From: Candidatus Pacearchaeota archaeon
GTDB lineage: Archaea > Nanobdellota > Nanobdellia > Pacearchaeales > GW2011-AR1
Length of the DNA: 38,942 nt
Direction of reading: 5' to 3'
NCBI GenBank assembly: GCA_018303825.1
Contig: JAGVXK010000021.1
Coordinates: forward strand, 71,752-110,693
The notes under the pieces are model-generated. The model was not told the DNA's origin. It did not search any database and saw only the letters and a program-made list of their open reading frames with translations. Made by a program: the position numbers and the translations under genes. Of this stretch, positions 5,320-13,749 are shown piece after piece. The first letter of the stretch is position 1. Each line of letters begins with the position of its first letter.

Positions 5320-8304
5320 TTATATAATATTTTCTTCCCTTATTATCTTCTCAAGAGTAGGGTTAATGACAAACTCGGCGGCATAAACTCCTTTCTTGTT
5401 AGAATCATAATAAAGGTTTATTATTCCTCTGACACCAGCCCGCTTCCCAATTTGAGAAACATATTGATTTATTGTCTCCATCCCAGGATGCAAAGCTACC
5501 ATTGTACTCGAATACCCTATCCCAGTCTGGTGTCTATCTCCGCAAACAACAATATCAGCATCATTATTCATCCTTCTCATATGGTCCAAAACACCATAAA
5601 TCTCATCATGTTGTTCTGGGAATTTGTGCATTCCAAACAACAATAAATTGTCGGCAATAGTAGATTTTACCCCGACATCATTTCCCAATCCAGAGAATAT
5701 TTCAACCTGCCCGGAATCAAAATACTTTTCATCAATCATATTCCCGAGAGATATTGCTTCATCCGCAACCCTTAGTGATTTGTTGGTATGATTTCCACTG
5801 ATGAAAATTGTTCTCCCGCCATTTTGAAGTATTTTATCCATGTATGGTTTAACAAGAAGTTTAAACAATCTTTCCTGCAGAGAGAAATTATGGATTGTTA
5901 TTGCTCTATGATTCCTCATGGCCTGTGCAACTATCCTTTTAGCCTTTTCCTCCCCTTCAATAGTAGAATCAGTCAGAACAGGGCTAACATATTTCCTAAG
6001 AAATTCTTCGGGCATAAGCCCAAGATATCTTGTTCCAGATTTGAAAGTTCTTTCTTCAACGCCATGTAAAGCTTCATCCAAACTTATTATATCTGGCAGG
6101 CCATGTCTAACTTGATAAATTTGAGCGGCTTTTATCATTTGATCTTTGGAATACCTATCTGGATTGTCAGGAGCACCTAAATGATAATCTCCTGCAACTT
6201 CAATCTTTTTAAAATTGACCCTAACTCTTTCCTTTTCTTCCTTTATAAGCATAAACATTTCTTGCCTTCTTTTCTTCCCAAGCCCTCTATCCTTTAACTG
6301 TTCTCTATAGACAGCGATAGCTTCTGCAGATTTCCCTGCTTCTATAAGAAAAGAGGTATCAAATACATAAAACCTGTTAACTTCTTCCTTATCCTCTGTA
6401 TGAACTATGGCTGCAGATGAATATGGCCCGCTCAAATATCTCTTTGTATGCCAATTCTTGAATCCCTTTTCCACAAGCCACTCTAGCTGTAAAACCGATT
6501 GAAGAGTTGGAAGATTTATCAGATATCCAACTTCCTGATTCTCTACAAATTTTCCATCAATCAAATGCTCAGAGCCCTTAAACCAAGGCATAACTCTAAA
6601 TCCTCCGCTAGAATGTCCTCCAAGTAAAATTATATCTGGTTGAATTCTGTCCATTTCTTTTGCAAAGAACTTTCTCAAAACCATATTTTCATAATTAGAA
6701 ATAAGTTTTGCATCTTTTATGCTCCTTGGGCCAACAGCATCTGAAAATATATTTCTTATATTATGAATAAGCAGCATAGTTTTATTCCCATATTTCCTGA
6801 CATCAAATTTAATCTCTGCCTTGTCAATCGGCTCACCAAGTATCTTAATTCCTGTTGAAACAACCCTCTTCGAGGGAGAAATATGCACAACGGGATGCCT
6901 GCTTAATGTCCATCTAAAAAAGTGCGAAGAATATTTATCTTTTGCAACTTTAAATCCTTGTTCAAGTTCATCTGCAAAAACAGGATATTGGCTTGTGAAG
7001 AATGTTACTCCTGCCCTGGCGCTATGAAGCAACTGCTTTGTCCAAGTTAATTGGGTTCCAAAATCAACAAATCTAGATTCAACAGCAACTTCTTCTTTAT
7101 CTTTTACAGCTAATTGCTCATTAATTTTTGCAATTCTTTCCCTTATTTTACCAACATCTTTCTTTCTTGAAAGATATTTTATTGCATTATCGAACCCTTC
7201 CAAATCTTCTATCTCTAAAGCAGTTTTTTCACTAACAAGAAATTTTTCTAGATCTTTTTTTCTGCTTTTTGGAGCATCCCACGATTCAGAGATATTCTCT
7301 CTTAATCTATCAAATTCCTCTCTCTGTGAATTAACAAAAATCTTATATCTGCCAGTAAATTCTTTTTTCTCCTCACCAACTTTCTTAAATAAACTTTTGC
7401 CACTAACAGCTCTTTCCAAAATATACTTTTCAACTCTCAGGGAAAGCTGGTCCCGGGAAATATCCAACATAGTTTCAGCTTCTTCATTCATCATCTGCTC
7501 TATTGTTTCTTTTTTCCTTCCAGCCATTTCTTGTATTTGCGCAACTTCGAGATGCTCTACATTCTTTCTATCTTCCTCCCCATATTGAATTCTTAACAAA
7601 GTATCTTCTGGAAGGGAGCTCATTAATGTTTTTATCTGGTCTTCGGCAGCAAGAAATGCATCTGTTAAATCTGTTATTTTCTTTCTTTGGGGGTCATTTA
7701 CATGTTTTTCATAAAACTCCAGTTGATACTGGTCTTCTATACTATCTTCAAGCATCTGCTCAGATAATGTCTTTGGTCTTCCATGTCTGTCTACCTTTCC
7801 CAAAAACTTTAAATCATGGGCATAACCCTTAGAATAATGCGGCGGAATATGCGGGATAACTCCTCCCTGAATTATGACTTCTTTTATATTTGGGGCCAAC
7901 CCATTGGCTTCAAGAGCAAGCGCAAGCCCCTTCATGGTGTATCTGTCATCGAAAGCCTTGGTTCCAAATGCTGGCTCAGCAAGATATAAGGCACAATGCT
8001 TCATCTCATCGCCATTTGTCTGGTAGCCCTTTTTCAAAATAGTCATTTCCAAGGTTTCTGGAGAAATTGCGTGTTTTGTTATTGTCTCTTTCTCAACTTT
8101 TTGGGCAACAGAATAAATTTCAATACCTTCCTTTCTTAAAGAATTCAAAAGTTTTTTAGTCTCGCCTTCAGAAATTCGCAACTTGCCAGAAATCTCGGCA
8201 GTAGTAGGCCACTCACTTTCCTTTGCAGATCTTTCTCTTAAAAAATCAAACAACCTAATCTCACTATCGGACAAAAATACTAAATTCATACCTCCTTTAC
8301 TCAT
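5320..8304 (-). CDS. large wHTH protein with two metallophosphoesterase-like regions
   Basis: A 994-residue protein. Residues ~10-65 form a winged-helix-like segment (LSDSEIRLFDFLRER, TAEISGKLRISEGETKKLL). Residues ~104-150 read ALYLAEPAFGTKAFDDRY and later EVIIQGGVIPH; with LLGGHSSGG at 560-568 this looks like a calcineurin-type phosphoesterase frame whose Asp/His ligands have been replaced. Between them lies a long, Glu/Lys-rich helical insert (~180-400). A second, better preserved phosphoesterase frame follows: AGDYHLG 704-710, SGNHTN 836-841, GMHKF 891-895 and CGDRHQTG 921-928. These supply the D-x-H, GNH and G-x-x-H motifs for two metals. Substrate is unknown; nucleic acid is possible given the wHTH. 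A TATA-like TTTATAAATAG lies ~23 bases before the start, implying a leaderless mRNA. The gene converges on tRNA-Trp. Confidence 0.75.
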   Translation of the reverse strand: MSKGGMNLVFLSDSEIRLFDFLRERSAKESEWPTTAEISGKLRISEGETKKLLNSLRKEGIEIYSVAQKVEKETITKHAISPETLEMTILKKGYQTNGDEMKHCALYLAEPAFGTKAFDDRYTMKGLALALEANGLAPNIKEVIIQGGVIPHIPPHYSKGYAHDLKFLGKVDRHGRPKTLSEQMLEDSIEDQYQLEFYEKHVNDPQRKKITDLTDAFLAAEDQIKTLMSSLPEDTLLRIQYGEEDRKNVEHLEVAQIQEMAGRKKETIEQMMNEEAETMLDISRDQLSLRVEKYILERAVSGKSLFKKVGEEKKEFTGRYKIFVNSQREEFDRLRENISESWDAPKSRKKDLEKFLVSEKTALEIEDLEGFDNAIKYLSRKKDVGKIRERIAKINEQLAVKDKEEVAVESRFVDFGTQLTWTKQLLHSARAGVTFFTSQYPVFADELEQGFKVAKDKYSSHFFRWTLSRHPVVHISPSKRVVSTGIKILGEPIDKAEIKFDVRKYGNKTMLLIHNIRNIFSDAVGPRSIKDAKLISNYENMVLRKFFAKEMDRIQPDIILLGGHSSGGFRVMPWFKGSEHLIDGKFVENQEVGYLINLPTLQSVLQLEWLVEKGFKNWHTKRYLSGPYSSAAIVHTEDKEEVNRFYVFDTSFLIEAGKSAEAIAVYREQLKDRGLGKKRRQEMFMLIKEEKERVRVNFKKIEVAGDYHLGAPDNPDRYSKDQMIKAAQIYQVRHGLPDIISLDEALHGVEERTFKSGTRYLGLMPEEFLRKYVSPVLTDSTIEGEEKAKRIVAQAMRNHRAITIHNFSLQERLFKLLVKPYMDKILQNGGRTIFISGNHTNKSLRVADEAISLGNMIDEKYFDSGQVEIFSGLGNDVGVKSTIADNLLLFGMHKFPEQHDEIYGVLDHMRRMNNDADIVVCGDRHQTGIGYSSTMVALHPGMETINQYVSQIGKRAGVRGIINLYYDSNKKGVYAAEFVINPTLEKIIREENII

Positions 8305-8633
8305 AAAGCTCTTAAAAATAATCTATTTATAAATTTGATTGTGATGGAAAATAACCTATATCTTGAGTGTAAAAAATGATAATCTGCTGACAAAAAATTA
8401 ATTTTGGCGCATTTTTTTATAACTGATAATGATTTATTCAGAAGATTTGTTATTATTATGGATAATTCTGTTGATTAGCGCAATTATTTTTAAGAATTGT
8501 CCATCAGAGAATTCTGAACAAAATATATTCTAATTATCAGAATTCCCTATAATTGTATTTGAATTATCATAAAGATTGATGCCTGATTTGAGATAACCAC
8601 AATTTTTAAAAAGCCTCTTTTGCTAGGAAAAGT
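8305..8633. other. gene-free AT-rich stretch with an inverted repeat
   Basis: Between the divergent starts of the 994-residue gene and the micro-ORF at 8634 I see no other coding frame. It holds the promoter of the large gene near 8322-8332, and a TATA-like AATTTTTAAAAAG at 8601-8613 before 8634. A 9-bp inverted repeat GAATTCTGA/TCAGAATTC (8509-8517, 8537-8545) has a 19-base spacer. Short variants of AATTATCA/TGATAAT recur around it (8424-8470, 8530-8580). Confidence 0.6.
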
Positions 8634-8750
8634 ATGAAATTCAGCGATGCTATATTCAGATCAAAGAAAAAAGTTTACAAGCGCGGAATAAGAAGAACCA
8701 ACAAAAAAGCAAGGTTCGGAAAAATCCTTCAAGAAAATAAAGAATTATAA
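8634..8750 (+). CDS. 38-residue very basic micro-protein (hypothetical)
   Basis: Not recognised. The ORF reads MKFSDAIFRSKKKVYKRGIRR and continues TNKKARFGKILQENKEL, 14 of 38 residues being Lys or Arg. A TATA-like AATTTTTAAAA box lies ~25 bases ahead of the ATG, the spacing seen for leaderless genes elsewhere in this window. The ORF ends exactly where the convergent PIN gene ends (8750/8751). The basic composition suggests a ribosome- or nucleic-acid-associated peptide, but that is inference. It could also be a chance ORF. Confidence 0.5.
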   Translation: MKFSDAIFRSKKKVYKRGIRRTNKKARFGKILQENKEL

Positions 8751-9425
8751 TTATAATTTCTTTAATTCGTTTATCTCGTCATAACTTATCGAAGAGCCCT
8801 TGTATTTTGCAGCATAAATCAATGCCTCCAGGACTTTTTTTCCTTCCAAATTAACAATCCCTTTTTTATATGCAACATAAACTAACTCAGCAGACCTGAT
8901 AAATCTATGGTCTTTAAATTCTTTTAAATTCTGTATATCAAGCCTGACTGGATGATGCACCTTTTCAGACATTAATTTTTCAAGATTCTCAGGATCTTCC
9001 CCGATAATTCTTGTAGTCCTCTCATCAATAGCAATCATATTCTCAATTTTTCTCTTATTTAATTCAGTTGATAGGGCAAGGCAGGACATTTCAGCATCAC
9101 TGACAATATTTATTGCCTTGCTCTTGAATCTAAGGGCATGATTTGCCGCCTGCATTAATCTGTAAGTCTCTTCATTTATTCTGGCTTTGTCAACTCCCAA
9201 AATTTCAGGCATTTCCAATATTCCCCTGTTCAATAAGTCAAGAACACGCAAAGCGCCAAGCTCAAATCTTTCTATGTTTATAGGTCTGTCAATGACTTCT
9301 CTTTTCACAGCTTCAGTTATAATGAAATGCCCGTCAAAACTCTTTTTCAATTCTTCCAAAACATAAAGCAGCCCATTCATGCTTAAGTTTATCAACGGCC
9401 CAGAATCAAAAATAAGGACTTTCAT
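8751..9425 (-). CDS. PIN-domain protein
   Basis: A 224-residue protein with the acidic residues of a PIN nuclease fold. Asp7 lies in LIFDSGPLINLS; Glu in EAVKREV (~38-44) is next; Asp110/Glu112 follow in IVSDAEMSCLA; Asp134 lies in AIDERTTRI. PIN domains cut single-stranded RNA with Mg2+. After ~150 there is an extra ~70-residue region (MSEKVHHPVRLD, then a helical tail), so it is longer than VapC toxins (~130). It is the last gene of a tight operon with an HTH-bearing protein and a 74-residue protein, joined by four-base ATGA overlaps. That gene order is reminiscent of toxin-antitoxin units, but the extra gene and the length leave room for an RNA-processing role. Confidence 0.8.
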   Translation of the reverse strand: MKVLIFDSGPLINLSMNGLLYVLEELKKSFDGHFIITEAVKREVIDRPINIERFELGALRVLDLLNRGILEMPEILGVDKARINEETYRLMQAANHALRFKSKAINIVSDAEMSCLALSTELNKRKIENMIAIDERTTRIIGEDPENLEKLMSEKVHHPVRLDIQNLKEFKDHRFIRSAELVYVAYKKGIVNLEGKKVLEALIYAAKYKGSSISYDEINELKKL

Positions 9426-9646
9426 TTTTCGTGTCTCCTAATTAATCTAATTAATTTATTAAGATAAACTATAAATGGAGATCTCCAATCTTTCTTCAAT
9501 TGTGTTTTAATAAGCTTAACAACCTCTTTATCCTTACTGTCTAGTTTACTATCTTCAACCTCTTTTATTTTTGATAGTATAATCAAATCCTTTCTATCGT
9601 TTAGCACATAATTCTTTTTTTCATATAGGGTTAATTGTAACTTCAT
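9422..9646 (-). CDS. 74-residue hypothetical protein
   Basis: Not recognised. It opens with MKLQLTLYEKKNYVLNDRKD and is mostly charged and helical, with KDKEVVKLIKTQLKKDWRSPF in the middle and a basic end (LIRLIRRHEK). No Cys, no membrane segment. Start and stop both overlap neighbours by four bases (ATGA), the upstream HTH-bearing gene and the downstream PIN gene. It is therefore almost certainly translated together with them and may bridge them physically, as small antitoxin-like or adaptor proteins do. That role is a guess from position only. Confidence 0.75.
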   Translation of the reverse strand: MKLQLTLYEKKNYVLNDRKDLIILSKIKEVEDSKLDSKDKEVVKLIKTQLKKDWRSPFIVYLNKLIRLIRRHEK

Positions 9647-10203
9647 CCGAAGAACTCCAGAGCCATCTTTGCCCGAGATTTTTCATTTATCGTCTGCATG
9701 TACCTTGTCTCTACAGATTTTGACTGCCCAGCATATTCAGCGAGCTCCCAACTGGTCAGGCCGAGAATCTGGGCAGTTTGTCCGAGAGAAATTCCGTGCT
9801 CATAAATTCTGGAAGCCTTGTTAATGCTTGCCTTTCTCAAAACGTCCTGTATATATTGTTTCATATCGACAGAGCTTTCTTCAAGCGCCTCCCTTGCCTT
9901 TTTCAAAAATGAATTGAACTTTTCCTCATCACCTTCCATGGCTGCCCTGATAGCAGAAGTAAAATCAAAATTTATCTTCTCAACAAGCTTGTCCCAGTTT
10001 TTTATTTTTACATAATCCTTTCTCTCAACAAGTTTTGATAACGCATAAACAAGAGTAGCTGTTATCAAACTGCCGGCATCCTGATGCAAAGATGCTGAAT
10101 GAACTGTTTGATTAGAAACCTGTTTTAAAAGAAAAGAATCTTTTTCAAGCAATGCCTGTTTGGCTCCCTCTAAAACAGATATTTTATGTTCAACCTCTTC
10201 CAT
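9643..10203 (-). CDS. helical protein with C-terminal HTH-like segment, unknown function
   Basis: Not assigned to a named family. Residues ~1-125 are helical: EVEHKISVLEGAKQALLEK, a polar SNQTVHSASLHQDAGSLI segment, then ATLVYALSKLVER and acidic helices. Residues ~128-160 (NKASRIYEHGISLGQTAQIL, GLTSWELAEYAG) read as a helix-turn-helix, and the end is a TRYMQTINEKSRAKMALEFFG tail. It heads the operon HTH / 74-residue protein / PIN. A DNA-binding protein first and a PIN nuclease last suggests a self-regulated nuclease unit, but the N-terminal domain is much larger than in common VapB antitoxins. The ATG at 10201-10203 has TATA-like sequence (TTTATTTTATAGG, AAATATTAGG) upstream. Confidence 0.75.
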   Translation of the reverse strand: MEEVEHKISVLEGAKQALLEKDSFLLKQVSNQTVHSASLHQDAGSLITATLVYALSKLVERKDYVKIKNWDKLVEKINFDFTSAIRAAMEGDEEKFNSFLKKAREALEESSVDMKQYIQDVLRKASINKASRIYEHGISLGQTAQILGLTSWELAEYAGQSKSVETRYMQTINEKSRAKMALEFFG

Positions 10204-10290
10204 TTCCCTATAAAATAAACCTAATATTTAAATCTGATGATATATAAATCAATAGAAAAGAATTAAAAACTTATAATTCCCAAGTTAAAT

Positions 10291-10848
10291 ATGAACAAAG
10301 AAGATATGTGGAAGCCATTTATAACAAATGTAGGATTAATAACCTGCAGAGATGAAAAGAAAGATAATGTAATGGCCGCTGCTTGGACATATCACATTTC
10401 GTACGAGCCAAATCTTATAGCCGTTCTTATCGACGAGGAGGCAACTACTGTTAAAATGATAGAAAAAAGCAGAGAGTTTGGCGTTCATATTGCATCCATA
10501 AAGCAAAATATTCTTTCCAGTATCTCGGGAGGAAACCATGGAGAGAATGTAGACAAAATAGCAGTATTAAAAGAGTTAGGTTATGAATTCTATGAAGCAG
10601 AAAAAATTAAGGCATTGATGATAAAGGGCTGTGCTCTGGCTGTTGAATGCAGATTAAAAGATATAATAACATTCGGAGGAGACCACAAACTATTCATAGG
10701 AGAGATATTGAAAGTTCGCGAAGATGAAGCTGAACCCTTGATATACTGTGAAAGTAAATATTTCAAGTTCGGAGAAAAAATAGAAAAACCGAATGAAAAA
10801 GAGATGAAAAAGATAAAAGGTATAATTGAGAAACACAAGAAGAAATAA
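10291..10848 (+). CDS. flavin reductase-like FMN-binding protein
   Basis: A 185-residue member of the flavin reductase-like split-barrel family, which binds FMN and either reduces free flavin with NAD(P)H or acts as a flavoprotein. The typical order is visible: PFITNVGLITCRDEKKDNVMAA-type opening with AWTYHISYEPNL (substrate flavin face), TVKMIEKSREFGVHI near 52-66, a SGGNHGENVDKI turn near 79-90, AVECRLKDII and GGDHKLFIGEIL near 126-138. The sixth element, YCESKYFKFGEKI, closes the barrel. It stands alone with its own promoter-like TTATAAT ~15-20 bases before the ATG. Electron donor and partner are not evident; the ferric-reductase-like protein at 24018 is far away. Confidence 0.88.
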   Translation: MNKEDMWKPFITNVGLITCRDEKKDNVMAAAWTYHISYEPNLIAVLIDEEATTVKMIEKSREFGVHIASIKQNILSSISGGNHGENVDKIAVLKELGYEFYEAEKIKALMIKGCALAVECRLKDIITFGGDHKLFIGEILKVREDEAEPLIYCESKYFKFGEKIEKPNEKEMKKIKGIIEKHKKK

Positions 10849-10889
10849 GTTTCAAAAGCCTTATAAATCTAGATAAATTAAATAAGTAT

Positions 10890-11255
10890 ATGAAAGTCTT
10901 GTTAGACAGCAATTTTGTCATTTCATGTGTAAAAAGGAAGATAGATTTTGTTTTCGAACTTCAAAATCTTGGTTTCAAAGTAATAATACCAAGAGAAGTC
11001 ATTCAAGAGCTGAAAGATTTAAGATTAAAGTCAAAACATGATGATAGAATAGCCATAAATTCTGCGATAGACATGTTTAATTCTATAAAAATAAAAAAAA
11101 TCAAGCTCGGAGAAGGAAAGATAGACAATAAATTGATTGACTATGGAAAAAAAGGAGCATATATTGCCTCATTGGATAATTACATTAGAAGAAATATTAC
11201 AAATAGGGTAGTCATTAACAGCGCAAATAATAAATTGATGATAGAGAGAGGATAA
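10890..11255 (+). CDS. PIN-domain protein, compact archaeal type
   Basis: A 121-residue PIN protein. Asp6 lies in VLLDSNFVIS, Glu40 in REVIQELKDL, then Asp79 in KIDNKLIDYGKK and Asp96 in ASLDNYIRRN, which together make the four-acid active site of a metal-dependent ribonuclease. The size and the D-N-x-L-I-D-Y spacing resemble the FCF1/VapC9-like archaeal group linked to rRNA processing, rather than a toxin with a partner: no antitoxin gene precedes it. A TATA-like TTATAAAT is 26 bases before the ATG, so the mRNA is probably leaderless. Its TAA shares its last base with the ATG of the DoxX gene, so the two are translationally coupled despite no obvious functional link. Confidence 0.85.
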   Translation: MKVLLDSNFVISCVKRKIDFVFELQNLGFKVIIPREVIQELKDLRLKSKHDDRIAINSAIDMFNSIKIKKIKLGEGKIDNKLIDYGKKGAYIASLDNYIRRNITNRVVINSANNKLMIERG

Positions 11256-11659
11256 TGATATCAAACTACCTTAATAGAAACAAGCATTATTTTTATTTTA
11301 CATTTAGAATATTAGTTGGTTTTTTATTTTTCGTCCACGGAGCTCAAAAATTGTTTGGTTGGTTTGCGAGTAAAGGAACATACGCAATCACGACCCAATT
11401 AGGTTTGGCAGGAATAATAGAAATATTTGTTGGAATATTGATAATTATTGGTTTGTTTACAAGGTATGCTGCTATTTTGGGAGCATTGCTGATGATAGCT
11501 GCTTATTATCTGGTTCCTATGAAAAGGGGATTATGGCCTTGGCAGAATGGGGGAGAACTTGCTATTATTTACTTTTTAATTTTTCTCGTTTTCATAGCTT
11601 TGGGAGCAGGAAAATTGGCTCTGGATAATTATATTTTCGAAAAAACCAAGGAAAAGTAG
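11255..11659 (+). CDS. DoxX family membrane protein
   Basis: A 134-residue integral membrane protein with four hydrophobic helices (about residues 14-30, 50-70, 72-90 and 105-125). The family signature RILVGFLFFVHGAQKLFGWF is near the start, and GIIEIFVGILIIIGLFTRYA follows. DoxX-type proteins are small four-helix membrane subunits, linked in some species to quinone-dependent oxidation or membrane redox stress; the specific role here is open. It overlaps the upstream PIN gene by one base. The sequence type is more often seen in bacteria, so transfer is possible. Confidence 0.9.
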   Translation: MISNYLNRNKHYFYFTFRILVGFLFFVHGAQKLFGWFASKGTYAITTQLGLAGIIEIFVGILIIIGLFTRYAAILGALLMIAAYYLVPMKRGLWPWQNGGELAIIYFLIFLVFIALGAGKLALDNYIFEKTKEK

Positions 11660-11721
11660 TTTATTTTTACCATTTTCCAGGTTATAATCATTTTTTTAAA
11701 CTCAATTCTTTACAATTACAG

Positions 11722-13749
11722 ATGAACAGACTGAAATTTGATTCCCAAGGAAAATTAGACGGGTTTAAAGGCGCATATGAAGAAGATATTTTAGGTAATA
11801 ATGAAAATGGCTTTGAAGCAAAAGAATTGAAAAAATCAGATTCCCTGACTTTTCTGGAAGATAAAAAAATAGAAAACATATTAGAAAAGGAATACTGGAG
11901 TTTATTTGAAGAAAATAAAGAGTTGTTGCCTTTAAAGTTCTCAAATGGAAAGACACAGGAAGATATTGTAAAGGAGGTAATTGACCTGATTAAGAAAGGA
12001 GAAAAAGTGATATTCATTCATGGCGTCTGTGGCACGGGAAAAAGCGCCATTGCCCTTAACATTGCAAGGGTTTTGGGAAAAACAAGCATAGTTGTTCCTA
12101 TAAAGGGCCTTCAAAGACAATATGAAGAAGATTATATGGGAAAGAAATATCTTGTCAAACATGGAAAGAAGATGAAAATAGCAATGATTACAGGAAGAGA
12201 TAATCATGATTCTATTATTAAACCGGGAAAATCATGCAATGACCCTTTTCTTCCAGATACAATACAAATAGTTGAAAAAAACCTTCCTTTATTGGAAGAG
12301 TTCTATGAAAACAATCCTTTGATAAAAAATAAAGACCTCTTCAACATAAAAAAGATGAAAAGAATTGCTATTGCGCCAAGCAATCCCTATTGGAGCCCTA
12401 TTATTCGGGCAGACATACAAATTCCTTTAGAAGATGCAAAGAAAAAGAAATACAGAGGATTGAATGGGAAGGATTTCATATTTTATCATAGGAAGAATGG
12501 ATGCTCCTACTATGACCAATATCAGGCATACCTAGATTCAGATATTATCATATTTAATTCTGCAAAATATAAGATAGAAGTTGACTTAGACAGAAAACCA
12601 GAAACAGAAGTAGAAATAATAGATGAGGCAGATGAATTTTTAGACAGTTTTTCAACTCAGCAGGAAATCAATTTGAATAAAACCCTTAATGCACTCAGAT
12701 ACATGAAATTTGACGACATGGAAACTGACAAGATAATAGATTCAATCATAGAGTTTATCAAATTAGAAGAAAAAAATAAAAGACTTCTTGGAATAGACGA
12801 AACTAAAATATACAGGCTAAGAGAGACAAAAATAGGAGACATGATAAGAACAATGATAAAATTTCCCGAGATAAGAGTAGAACTGGAGCTTGATGAGGCA
12901 AATTACGCAAGAAATCTCATTGAACTAGTAGAAAATTTTAAGGAATTTTTTGATGAAACATATGTAAGCTTCAGAAAAGACGGGGAAGACCTTATCGCAG
13001 GATTAGTGACAACAGAATTGTCAAAAAGGTTTGAAAAACTGAAGAGCAAAACAAAAGCATTGGTATTTATGTCGGGTACACTTCATAACGAGTCTGTGCT
13101 GAAGAATGTATTCGGAGTCAAGAATTATAAAATAGTAGAAGCAGAAACACTTCATCAGGGAAATATTGAAATAATAAGAACAGGAGAAGAGTTTGACTGC
13201 AAATATGCCAACTTTCAATCAAACAAGCATTCAAGAGAGCAATATCTTAAGGCATTATTATCTTCTTTAAATAAAGCACAGAAGCCAATACTGATTCATG
13301 TCAACGCATATGACGATCTTCCAACAATGCTTGAGAGAGACAAGTTTGGGCTTATAGGCCTAATGCCAAAAGAAACCTTAATAGAAATACAGCAGGAAGA
13401 TAAAACAGGCAGATTAATATCAACATTCAAATCAAAGTTGAGTGATACTTTATTTACAACAAAATGCTCCCGCGGAGTTGACTTTCCAGGAGATGTGTGC
13501 AATAGTGTTATTTTCACAAAATACCCAAATCCAAACGTAAGGGGAGTATTTTGGAAAATCCTAAAAAAAACACATGGATATTATTATTGGGATTTTTATT
13601 TTGATAAAGCTAAAAGAGAATTTCTTCAGAAGATATACCGCGCCTTGAGAAGCAAGGACGACCATGTTTATGTCCTTTCTCCGGATATAAGAGTCATAAA
13701 TGCGGTCAGAGAGTTGCAGTTGAAAAGATGGAATGGGAAAGGAGATTAG
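11722..13749 (+). CDS. XPD/DinG-like superfamily 2 helicase
   Basis: A 675-residue ATP-driven DNA helicase of the Rad3/XPD/DinG type. Walker A is GVCGTGKS at 101-108, the DEAD box is IIDEADEFLD at 299-308, motif III-like FMSGTLH is near 450, and motif V/VI appear as TTKCSRGVDFPGD near 590 and QKIYRALRSKDD near 635-646. Between Walker A and the DEAD box lies the region that in XPD/DinG holds four cysteines for a 4Fe-4S cluster. Here only Cys172 and Cys261 (CSYYDQYQAYLDSDIIIFN, like the last Cys of the family) are present, so a standard cluster cannot form. Repair or RNA/DNA hybrid removal is the likely role. Its end overlaps the convergent gene by four bases. Confidence 0.9.
   Translation: MNRLKFDSQGKLDGFKGAYEEDILGNNENGFEAKELKKSDSLTFLEDKKIENILEKEYWSLFEENKELLPLKFSNGKTQEDIVKEVIDLIKKGEKVIFIHGVCGTGKSAIALNIARVLGKTSIVVPIKGLQRQYEEDYMGKKYLVKHGKKMKIAMITGRDNHDSIIKPGKSCNDPFLPDTIQIVEKNLPLLEEFYENNPLIKNKDLFNIKKMKRIAIAPSNPYWSPIIRADIQIPLEDAKKKKYRGLNGKDFIFYHRKNGCSYYDQYQAYLDSDIIIFNSAKYKIEVDLDRKPETEVEIIDEADEFLDSFSTQQEINLNKTLNALRYMKFDDMETDKIIDSIIEFIKLEEKNKRLLGIDETKIYRLRETKIGDMIRTMIKFPEIRVELELDEANYARNLIELVENFKEFFDETYVSFRKDGEDLIAGLVTTELSKRFEKLKSKTKALVFMSGTLHNESVLKNVFGVKNYKIVEAETLHQGNIEIIRTGEEFDCKYANFQSNKHSREQYLKALLSSLNKAQKPILIHVNAYDDLPTMLERDKFGLIGLMPKETLIEIQQEDKTGRLISTFKSKLSDTLFTTKCSRGVDFPGDVCNSVIFTKYPNPNVRGVFWKILKKTHGYYYWDFYFDKAKREFLQKIYRALRSKDDHVYVLSPDIRVINAVRELQLKRWNGKGD

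Noticed and set aside
5272..5646. 124-residue plus-strand ORF
   Set aside because: Starts inside tRNA-Trp and runs antisense over the large phosphoesterase-like gene.
8570..8600. Possible box C/D guide RNA (TTGATGC...CTGA)
   Set aside because: The C box does not match RTGATGA, and no C'/D' pair at the right spacing was found.
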